Under the pieces are notes generated by a model. That model was not told where the DNA came from, searched no databases, and worked only from the letters and a program-made list of their open reading frames with translations. 23,733 nt of DNA from a virus: the IMG/VR virus record IMGVR_UViG_3300042806_000268, positions 1 through 23,733 of that record, one strand, 5' to 3'. Both the position numbers and the translations under genes were made by a program. Position 1 is the stretch's first letter, and every line of letters begins with the position of its first letter. Below are positions 15,549-21,478 of this stretch, piece by piece.

Positions 15549-16121
15549 CTAATTAATAAAATATTCTAATTTACTTTTTTTCTTTTTTTTCTTTTGATTT
15601 TGTTTTTTCATCTCTCTATGATGAGCAAGACTTTCAATCTTGGGTACTTCTTCTATAGGTAAATTCTTTTTTAAAAATTCTGTAAACTGATTATGGAATT
15701 CTCTATCTTCACCAGGTTGTAGTGTCATATCATCAAAATTAGAATCTAATAACATCTTATGCTTGATTGTTACTTGTTTCTTTTCTTTTTGTATTCTTCT
15801 TATAAATGCATAATATATAATTTGTGTAAAGTATGCAAAAGGATTATTTGATTTATCGGGATTAAAGTTATCTAAGTATTGTAAACAATTTTCTATACCA
15901 TCAGAAATCATATCATCTCTAAAAGTATAGTTAATAAAATTCGGTCTATATGATAAGTGATTTGCTATTTTTAAAAAACAAGTTCCAATATAATCAGGTA
16001 CTCTTGGTTTTGTTTTACCTTCTTTAACCGATTGCTTGACTGTTTTTTTATATTCAATCATTGCGGCCAAAAAATCTTTATTACTTACGTAATGCTCTTT
16101 TGATTTTTTTGATGTTGTCAT
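15549..16121 (-). CDS. 55: Late-transcription sigma factor gp55
   Basis: 190 residues. In T4, gp55 directs host RNA polymerase to TATAAATA late promoters with gp33 and the gp45 clamp. The similarity to T4 gp55 covers the whole chain: VSNKDFLAAMIEYKK (12-26), IGTCFLKIANHLSYRPNF, YTFRDDMISDGIENCLQYL, FNPDKSNNPFAYFTQIIYYAFIRRI (this last block is sigma region 2-like) and a short linker. The C-terminus ends SKLEYFIN after a long Lys run; in T4 the end is SLDFLYEAND and binds the clamp, so this tail is the likely clamp-binding peptide. Its ATG sits six bases after a consensus -10 box, with no Shine-Dalgarno. Exact TATAAATA promoters in this window fit its role. I found no gp33 gene in the window. 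Confidence 0.94.
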   Translation of the reverse strand: MTTSKKSKEHYVSNKDFLAAMIEYKKTVKQSVKEGKTKPRVPDYIGTCFLKIANHLSYRPNFINYTFRDDMISDGIENCLQYLDNFNPDKSNNPFAYFTQIIYYAFIRRIQKEKKQVTIKHKMLLDSNFDDMTLQPGEDREFHNQFTEFLKKNLPIEEVPKIESLAHHREMKKQNQKKKKKKSKLEYFIN

Positions 16122-16127
16122 TATTTA

Positions 16128-16156
16128 AATATACTACAGTTTGTGTTATTTGTCAA
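16128..16156 (-). promoter_or_regulatory. Strong sigma-70-type promoter of gp55-47-46 operon, predicted leaderless
   Basis: On the minus strand, TTGACA (16151-16156), 17 bases, TATATT (16128-16133), six bases (TAAATA), then the ATG at 16121. The predicted +1 is the A of the ATG. Confidence 0.75.
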
Positions 16157-16190
16157 TCACTTATACAAAAAAATGCGTTTTTAAAATTGG

Positions 16191-16218
16191 TTGACTTTTT
16201 CATTTAAAATGATATACT
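16191..16218 (+). promoter_or_regulatory. Plus-strand sigma-70-like promoter, antisense to the Sm-like gene
   Basis: TTGACT (16191-16196), 16 bases, TATACT (16213-16218) reads rightward. It would start near 16225 and run antisense into the 3' end of the Sm-like gene (16255-16665) and uvsW. No plus-strand gene is supported downstream, so this may be an antisense RNA start or chance in AT-rich DNA. Confidence 0.4.
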
Positions 16219-16254
16219 GAGCTTGTAGAGCGAAGAAATAGTATAGAGTTAGAG

Positions 16255-16665
16255 TTAATGGAGTGTTTTCTTTTTATCTCTAAAGCCATCCCACAATTCA
16301 TTATACTTATCATTCTCCTCTTTGCTTAACGGTTTGGGCTTTTCTTCTTCTTTTCTTTTTGGAGTTTCTATTAGATCATACTTAGATGATACATCATAAT
16401 AACTTTTGGCTAGTTCATCTGTAGCTTTAGTAATAGTTATAATTTTATCTTTTGGGAGAGTTACGATTAAATCATTCGTATATGCAGTCCATTTAATTAA
16501 AGCAATATAGTCTCTTAGACCTTTAGCTGTTAACTGTGATACGTATTTAATTTGTAACGGCCTTTCCAATCTAAGTAAAGGCGAGTCCTGTGGCAACTGT
16601 TCTTTTGCTAGAGTGCAAACAATGTCATCGCCGTTTATTAATTTAATTATTTTGATCTCGTCCAT
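16255..16665 (-). CDS. Sm-like (Hfq/LSm-type) phage protein
   Basis: 136 residues. The first 80 residues suggest a small beta barrel: IKIIKLINGDDIVCTL (4-19), LERPLQIKYV (33-42), YIALIKWTAYT and DLIVTLPKDKIITIT (65-79). It then has an acidic/Lys/Pro tail (KRKEEEKPKPLSKEEN). The order resembles the truncated gene at 1-217, so two paralogues lie in one window. An RNA- or DNA-binding role is inferred from the fold resemblance only. The start at 16665 overlaps the uvsW end by 23 bases, with no clear ribosome site, so it probably depends on coupling with uvsW. Homologues next to uvsW are usual in marine T4-like phages. Confidence 0.7.
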   Translation of the reverse strand: MDEIKIIKLINGDDIVCTLAKEQLPQDSPLLRLERPLQIKYVSQLTAKGLRDYIALIKWTAYTNDLIVTLPKDKIITITKATDELAKSYYDVSSKYDLIETPKRKEEEKPKPLSKEENDKYNELWDGFRDKKKTLH

Positions 16666-18139
16666 TATTTAATTCTATGTTGTGTATTTCGTAGGTAAAG
16701 TTTTCACTTGTGTATATATTTATCCTCTCTCGGAAATGAGCTAAAGTATAGTTTTCTTTTCCATTATAAGAAAGGTCATCAGCTATATCATATAGTGTTG
16801 CACTTGATTTATTATCCTTTAAACGTAAACCTCTTCCAATAGATTGTAAATTACGAATACGAGATTTTGACGGAGACGCAAAAACTATGTTATGTAAATT
16901 TCTTATATTAATACCTGTACTAAATGTTCCATAACTAGCTATTATAATTGCGTTATCTGATTTCTCAGTTATAAATCTTATCTTCTCTCTTTCTTCAGCT
17001 TCTACCCCACCATAAACGAAAAATATTTTTTTATCTTTAGCCTTATCTTCTATAAGTTGTTTTAATATTACTCCGTGTTTCTCTACGTACTGAAATAGTA
17101 CTAAAGAATTACCTTGTAAATTTAAACATAGATTACGAATATACTTATTTCTTTTTTCATTCGATACTAAAAAATCCATTTCTTCTTGGTAACTTTTATC
17201 TTTTAAAAACTGTTTAGAGTGAGTATCGTGTTGAAGTATTAAACATATAATTTTAAGATCAGCTAATTGTTTCTTTTCTTGTAGTTCAGCAGTTGATGTA
17301 ACTTTATTAACAGCACCAAACAAACCTTCTAAAACTAATTTGTTAGTCTTTGTTCCATCTAAAGTACCTGTCAACCCATATCTATATTTACAATCTTCTA
17401 ATTTAGTCATTATCTTACTTAAAGAAACAGCTTTAAATAAATGACACTCATCACCAATAACCATACCAAAAGATTTAAACCATTTCTTAGGCATATTATA
17501 AATTGATTGCCACGTTGATATAATTACGTTTTTATTTGTTTCTTTATCGTGACCTTGATATATTCTATGTATATTTTTATTTGAATCCCACCCATAATCT
17601 TCAAAGTCTTTATATAACTGTTCTACTAAAGATGTAGTAGGAACAATAATTAGTATTTTTTGATTTAGTTTTTTTAAACGAATTAAATTGAATCTTACTA
17701 ATAGATAAACTATTAATGATTTACCTGAGGCTGTAGGAGACAATAATAAACAACGATTTTTTCTAAGACTGTGAATAAATGCTTCTCTTTGATAATCACG
17801 CACTTCTAAAGGTATTTTTAAAGCATTTATAAATCCATCAACAGCTTTTATATCTACCTCAGTATCTTTATTTTTAGTACCATCAACAACTTGTATTTTA
17901 TTTTCTTCACACCATTTTAATATATAAGGATATAGACCAGCATATATTTGTCCAGTAGCATATGAAAATAATCTAATACGACCATCCCAAACTCTATTTC
18001 TAAAAGCAGGAACAAATTTATAACCTGGTACCTCAAACGTAAAATATTCTGATAACTCTCTACGTATAGAATCATCAGCTTCTATTTTAAGATATACTTC
18101 GTTTTTCTTATCTATGATAATGTATTTAATAAGTGTCAT
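16643..18139 (-). CDS. uvsW: UvsW-type recombination helicase
   Basis: 498 residues from ATG 18139. T4 UvsW is an SF2 helicase that unwinds R-loops and branched DNA, ending origin replication and helping recombination-dependent replication. The N-terminal part YFTFEVPGYKFVPAFRN (32-48), followed by WDGRIRL (51-57), matches T4's FFSFEADGYRFNPRFR...WDGRIRL. The helicase motifs are SPTASGKS (134-141, motif I), GDECH (229-233, motif II), GLTGTL (motif III) and QSIGRGLR (motif VI). The ATG at 18139 overlaps the uvsY stop by one base (TAATG); the in-frame ATG ten codons upstream (18169) is less likely. Length is close to T4 UvsW (503). Confidence 0.95.
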   Translation of the reverse strand: MTLIKYIIIDKKNEVYLKIEADDSIRRELSEYFTFEVPGYKFVPAFRNRVWDGRIRLFSYATGQIYAGLYPYILKWCEENKIQVVDGTKNKDTEVDIKAVDGFINALKIPLEVRDYQREAFIHSLRKNRCLLLSPTASGKSLIVYLLVRFNLIRLKKLNQKILIIVPTTSLVEQLYKDFEDYGWDSNKNIHRIYQGHDKETNKNVIISTWQSIYNMPKKWFKSFGMVIGDECHLFKAVSLSKIMTKLEDCKYRYGLTGTLDGTKTNKLVLEGLFGAVNKVTSTAELQEKKQLADLKIICLILQHDTHSKQFLKDKSYQEEMDFLVSNEKRNKYIRNLCLNLQGNSLVLFQYVEKHGVILKQLIEDKAKDKKIFFVYGGVEAEEREKIRFITEKSDNAIIIASYGTFSTGINIRNLHNIVFASPSKSRIRNLQSIGRGLRLKDNKSSATLYDIADDLSYNGKENYTLAHFRERINIYTSENFTYEIHNIELNNGRDQNN

Positions 18140-18567
18140 TATACAGCGCCACTTGTAAACCTTCTCCACTCTATGGCATTTTTAATTGTATAAGTTCTAT
18201 TGACTATCATTCTTAATGTACGATCTAAAAAATCAACAACGGTATGTAAATATACAACTTTTTGAGACAATAGTTTTATATCTTCATCAGCATCTAAATA
18301 TTTGTCTATATCAGTTTTTAATATCTTCAAATCAAAAGGTTTATTAATATATACACTCGGGTCTGACTTACCAGTATAATACTCCCACTTATCACGTCTA
18401 AGTGTCTTAAAATCGTCCTCAGCACGTGTTAATAGAAGTTTAAACTTAGTATAGTGTTTCATATACTTATTGTGTAATTGTGGTGTTCTTAATGATTCTA
18501 AATCTAATTCAACATCATTAATTTTAAGGTCTTTGTCTGCTTGTTCTTGTAGTTCTTCAAGTGTCAT
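18139..18567 (-). CDS. uvsY: Recombination mediator UvsY
   Basis: 142 residues from ATG 18567. T4 UvsY loads UvsX recombinase onto gp32-covered single-stranded DNA. The sequence begins MTLEELQEQADKDLKIND, as T4 begins MRLEDLQEELKKD, has similar length (T4 137), keeps a basic central block with YYTG (T4 YYSG), and ends with an Ile/Lys-rich helix like the T4 C-terminus. The start is set by GGAG about eight bases upstream and the one-base overlap with the PP-loop gene stop (TAATG); an in-frame ATG seven codons earlier (18588) is the alternative. It directly precedes uvsW. Confidence 0.9.
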   Translation of the reverse strand: MTLEELQEQADKDLKINDVELDLESLRTPQLHNKYMKHYTKFKLLLTRAEDDFKTLRRDKWEYYTGKSDPSVYINKPFDLKILKTDIDKYLDADEDIKLLSQKVVYLHTVVDFLDRTLRMIVNRTYTIKNAIEWRRFTSGAV

Positions 18568-19208
18568 TAATATACTCCAAATGCCCATTTCTTTTCTTCA
18601 CACCACCAACACTTTTTACAGGGCTTTTTATATTGATTGGTTTGTTCTTGGTTTTCATTTATACAACTATATGTATAAGGTAGTAAAGTTTTTAATAGAT
18701 TGTTTTCTTTATAAATTAAAGCAATATCTTTTTTATTTAAATGATATAAAGGAATAAATTTTTTATCAATTTTAGTACCATCATTATCAATCATATATTT
18801 TTCATTATCTCTTTTTTTATCTCTATTTTCATTATCTTTAAACTTAACATTAGGATTTTTAGTTGCTCCTAAAACAATAAAATCAGTTTGTTTAAAACTA
18901 TTAAAATCGTTAGATGACAGTTCAAATTTATGTTTTAAATACTTTATTATTTTTTTACAAAACTTAAATTTAGTTAATTTAGTTATTTGTTTTAATATAT
19001 CATCAGATTTTTTATTTAAAAAATGATTAGTATGATTTTTAGGTAAGAAAATTAAAGGTGTTATAGTTTTTTTAATTTTACTATCTTTTAAATGTTTTGC
19101 TATCAAATAAGTTAACAATGTACTATCACTTCCACCAGACATACTAACAATAATATTATTAGTAAAAGCAGGCAAATCTAATGTTATTTTTTTATGTATT
19201 TTTAACAT
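18567..19208 (-). CDS. QueC-like PP-loop ATPase
   Basis: 213 residues. The PP-loop SGGSDST (about 24-30) is that of N-type ATP pyrophosphatases, which activate a substrate by adenylation. The C-terminus has YSCIN (about 179-183), PCKKCWWCEEKKWAFG (195-210): four Cys in the C-x(n)-C-x2-C-x2-C arrangement of QueC-type enzymes (7-cyano-7-deazaguanine synthase). QueC makes preQ0 for tRNA, and in some phages for DNA modification. The middle is unusually rich in Lys/Asn/Asp and differs from classic QueC, so related sulfur- or amide-transfer PP-loop enzymes remain possible. No QueD, QueE, QueF or DpdA-like partner is in the window. It has its own promoter ending 11 bases from the ATG and is followed by uvsY with a one-base overlap. 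Confidence 0.7.
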   Translation of the reverse strand: MLKIHKKITLDLPAFTNNIIVSMSGGSDSTLLTYLIAKHLKDSKIKKTITPLIFLPKNHTNHFLNKKSDDILKQITKLTKFKFCKKIIKYLKHKFELSSNDFNSFKQTDFIVLGATKNPNVKFKDNENRDKKRDNEKYMIDNDGTKIDKKFIPLYHLNKKDIALIYKENNLLKTLLPYTYSCINENQEQTNQYKKPCKKCWWCEEKKWAFGVY

Positions 19209-19219
19209 AATATAATATT

Positions 19220-19248
19220 ATTATAACACAAAACTATAATAAAATCAA
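19220..19248 (-). promoter_or_regulatory. Sigma-70-type promoter of the PP-loop-uvsY-uvsW operon
   Basis: On the minus strand, TTGATT (19243-19248), 17 bases, TATAAT (19220-19225), then 11 bases to the ATG at 19208. The predicted leader is only about 4-5 bases, with no ribosome site. The -35 box directly follows the stop of the tail gene at 19250. Confidence 0.7.
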
Positions 19249-19249
19249 C

Positions 19250-19873
19250 CTAAGTTACTGTTACTAATGTTTGAGAACTGCCAGGATTAGCAAAGTTATA
19301 AACCTTATATTTAAATGTTACATCTACAGTTAAATAGTTAATATCTGTTGCTTGTTGATTATAGTTTAAATTACCTACATTTATAGGGAAGATATCTTCA
19401 AATCTTATTTCAAGTACAGGATTGTTTTTATTTGTTAATATCATAAGTGTGGCATCCGATACTGTACCACCTTGACTAGGTGACTTAAATTTAACTTTTC
19501 CAATCTCACTACTTACTGAACTTCTACTTGTAGGAAATCTATCAGCTCCAGCTTCTGCTAAAGTTTTAAATTGGCTAGAATCTGTAGGAAACCCCAATCC
19601 AACTAACCAGCCGTGGATTTCTCTATAGTTTTCTAAATTCTCATCTACTATAAATGAAACTTGTAAATCACCATATTTTAATTTTTCTCCAGGATATGGA
19701 ATATCTTTTAAAGGTGTTTGTTGTTCTACGTAATTTAAACTTACTCCAGGAACGTTTATAGCAGTACAAAAATACTCTACTTTAGGTAACTTGATTATAC
19801 TGAATTTAAACTGTGTAGGACTAGCATAGTCTAGTTTAGTTGGTTGTCTGGTATATGAGTTAGTAATTGTCAT
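19250..19873 (-). CDS. Tail-tube-like virion protein (gp19/gp54-type fold)
   Basis: 207 residues. The pattern fits T4-type tube proteins: an N-terminal FKFSIIKLPKVEYFCTAINVPG (22-43), a mid segment YGDLQVSFIVDENLENYREIHGW in which the strand is followed by the conserved W, and a C-terminal IFPINVGNLNYNQQATDINYLTVDVTFKYK (about 163-192), matching the WPTNVGELQLDW...FEVTLALDY end of T4 gp19. It is longer than T4 gp19 (163), so it may be a paralogue such as a tube initiator (gp54-like), not the main tube subunit. An exact T4 late promoter ends five bases before its ATG, so it should be made late, as expected for a virion part. Confidence 0.65.
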   Translation of the reverse strand: MTITNSYTRQPTKLDYASPTQFKFSIIKLPKVEYFCTAINVPGVSLNYVEQQTPLKDIPYPGEKLKYGDLQVSFIVDENLENYREIHGWLVGLGFPTDSSQFKTLAEAGADRFPTSRSSVSSEIGKVKFKSPSQGGTVSDATLMILTNKNNPVLEIRFEDIFPINVGNLNYNQQATDINYLTVDVTFKYKVYNFANPGSSQTLVTVT

Positions 19874-19878
19874 AGTAA

Positions 19879-19886
19879 TATTTATA
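19879..19886 (-). promoter_or_regulatory. Exact T4-type late promoter, predicted leaderless
   Basis: TATAAATA on the minus strand, followed by TTACT and the ATG at 19873. In T4 the +1 lies about six bases after this box, here the A of the ATG. The preceding gene's stop abuts the box at 19887. Confidence 0.7.
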
Positions 19887-20957
19887 TTAACTTATAATAC
19901 GTCTTTTTGTACCTTTACGTTTAATATCTAATGTTAAACAATGTACACCACCTTCCCAGTATAAACTATGACGTTGAGGAATACAATGGCTATTAATGTT
20001 TAGAGTTTTTAGATATTTAAACAATGCAGGTATTTCTCTATTAAACAATATATTATTACTATCTAATATTAATACATTTAAATCAAAACAAACTTCTTGT
20101 GAAAATCCTCTCCAATTATTTAAATATGATTCCAAATAAGACTTTGAATATTTACCACCCGTTTGCTTATATTCATTAACATACTTTTCAAAGTTTAAAG
20201 GTGGAAGATACTTACCAACGTCTATTAAATTTTTATTCCTTAAACATAAAGGAACCCAATCAATATTATTATGTATTACCGTATCATCATTTATTAAAAT
20301 AAACCCGTGATCTATGTGGCCATAATTATCAGTTATAGTTCCTTCGTTTTCAATAAAACGGATATCAGGTAAGTTTCTTTTAACCCAATTCAATCCTCTT
20401 TTAGAACCAGGACCTGTTCCGTTATAAATTACACTATCGCCTGCTTTAAACATAACAGCAGTATGAAACAATAATTGTTCTTTTAATAAATCACTATAGA
20501 TATCTTTTCTAGTATACCAATTATCTATATTATTTAAATCTTTTAATATAGGGGGTGGACTAGATAACCAGTTATAACCTTCTTTAAATAACTGTGTAAA
20601 TATTTTTGAATAAGATAAAGAATCAAAATATCTATCAGTATAACTTGTATAAGTTTGTAATATAGTATCACCTATAACAATGTATTGGTCTCTTGGAACT
20701 ATAGGACAAATTGGAAAATTAACTTTAAAGTTAACTAAATCAAATTCTTTTTTATATTTAATAACTTCAGGTCTGTGTACTTTAATGTTTGATTTAATTA
20801 AAAAATCAGAAAGATTATTTAAATCTTCTTTAGTTTCTTCTAATATTTTATTAAATCCATCTATAGTATCTTTAGGTAAAGCCCAATCTAAATCGCCGGG
20901 ATCATAACAATCGCCAACAATAACTTCCTGTAAAGGATCAAATTCTGTGTATATCAT
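19887..20957 (-). CDS. Glycine amidinotransferase-like enzyme (AGAT/guanidino-group superfamily)
   Basis: 356 residues. AGAT enzymes move an amidino group from arginine to an acceptor amine. The start YTEFDPLQEVIVGD (3-16) is the family N-terminus. PRDQYIVIGDTI (88-99) matches the conserved xRDxxxVIG strand. HID (214-216) corresponds to the AGAT catalytic His, and GGVHCLTLDIKRKG (336-349) to the active-site Cys loop, with Cys340 as nucleophile. The third catalytic residue, Asp in AGAT's DAADF, is not obvious here: the region aligns with HTAVMFKAG (165-173), so the enzyme may have a changed mechanism or acceptor. The length matches the family (about 350-420). Its ATG overlaps the preceding small gene by four bases, under a T4-late promoter between capsid and tail genes. 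Confidence 0.85.
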   Translation of the reverse strand: MIYTEFDPLQEVIVGDCYDPGDLDWALPKDTIDGFNKILEETKEDLNNLSDFLIKSNIKVHRPEVIKYKKEFDLVNFKVNFPICPIVPRDQYIVIGDTILQTYTSYTDRYFDSLSYSKIFTQLFKEGYNWLSSPPPILKDLNNIDNWYTRKDIYSDLLKEQLLFHTAVMFKAGDSVIYNGTGPGSKRGLNWVKRNLPDIRFIENEGTITDNYGHIDHGFILINDDTVIHNNIDWVPLCLRNKNLIDVGKYLPPLNFEKYVNEYKQTGGKYSKSYLESYLNNWRGFSQEVCFDLNVLILDSNNILFNREIPALFKYLKTLNINSHCIPQRHSLYWEGGVHCLTLDIKRKGTKRRIIS

Positions 20958-21400
20958 TTACCATATCCCATAATTTCTTTTAAATACTCTTTAGACCAAT
21001 TCTTATAATAGTTTGTTTTTGTTAATACTTTTCTAGCGTTATTTAATTCTTTTTTATCTTGGCACAATATTATATTGTGTTTACCATTACCTGTAGATAT
21101 TTTTTTTATGAAGGTTTTAGATTGTTTATGATCTGGTAAAAATATATAATTTCTATATTTTTTGTTTAGTATCTTACATTTACTTTTTAACTTACCAATA
21201 GAAGTCTTTTCTTTGATAACAAATATGATGACATCACAATTATATTCAATCAAATCTAAATTTATATCTTTAAAATTTACTTCAAATATTTTATATGTAG
21301 CAGATTTAGCAAAGGGACAAACTGAATAATTATCTAAGATTTTTGATTTGAATGATATACGATTAATCCACAAATATATATCTTTCATCAATGATTTCAT
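20954..21400 (-). CDS. Unknown small protein (CPFAK motif) co-transcribed with amidinotransferase
   Basis: 148 residues, basic. I do not recognise a family with confidence. A W-I....CPFAKSA segment (residues 11-34) weakly recalls the DUF1415 N-terminus, where a CPFAK-like motif also follows a Trp helix. The rest is a mixed alpha/beta chain with VIIFVIKEK, NYIFLPDHKQ and NIILCQDK strands. There is no signal peptide or membrane segment. Its stop overlaps the amidinotransferase start by four bases (ATGA), so it is probably translated together with it and may supply or accept its substrate. The late promoter TATAAATA stands five bases before the ATG, with no ribosome site. Confidence 0.7.
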   Translation of the reverse strand: MKSLMKDIYLWINRISFKSKILDNYSVCPFAKSATYKIFEVNFKDINLDLIEYNCDVIIFVIKEKTSIGKLKSKCKILNKKYRNYIFLPDHKQSKTFIKKISTGNGKHNIILCQDKKELNNARKVLTKTNYYKNWSKEYLKEIMGYGK

Positions 21401-21405
21401 AATTT

Positions 21406-21413
21406 TATTTATA
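21406..21413 (-). promoter_or_regulatory. Exact T4-type late promoter, predicted leaderless, abutting gp23 terminator
   Basis: TATAAATA on the minus strand, followed by AAATT and the ATG at 21400, so the predicted +1 is the A of the ATG. The box begins one base after the U tract of the gp23 terminator. Confidence 0.72.
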
Positions 21414-21414
21414 T

Positions 21415-21449
21415 AAAAAAAAAGGGAGAGTTTTTTAGACTCTCCCTTT
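21415..21449 (-). terminator. Rho-independent terminator after the major capsid gene
   Basis: An 11-bp perfect stem AAAGGGAGAGT/ACTCTCCCTTT (21439-21449 and 21421-21431, 7-base loop) followed by nine U on the minus strand (21415-21423). It lies about 30 bases past the gp23 stop. A second hairpin (TGTTACT/AGTAACA, 21455-21472) stands directly before it. Confidence 0.9.
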
Positions 21450-21478
21450 AATCGTGTTACTAGAAAGTAACAAGTATC

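Noticed and set aside
16255-16665. Late-transcription coactivator gp33 upstream of gp55
   Set aside because: The sequence shows beta-rich Sm-like character and lacks a gp33-like helical core and a C-terminal clamp-binding hydrophobic peptide.
455-20907. Many plus-strand reading frames of 60-95 codons opposite the minus-strand genes
   Set aside because: All lie fully or largely over well-supported genes or have low-complexity hydrophobic or Ser/Leu-rich content typical of reverse-complement AT-rich coding DNA, and none has a convincing ribosome site or family match.
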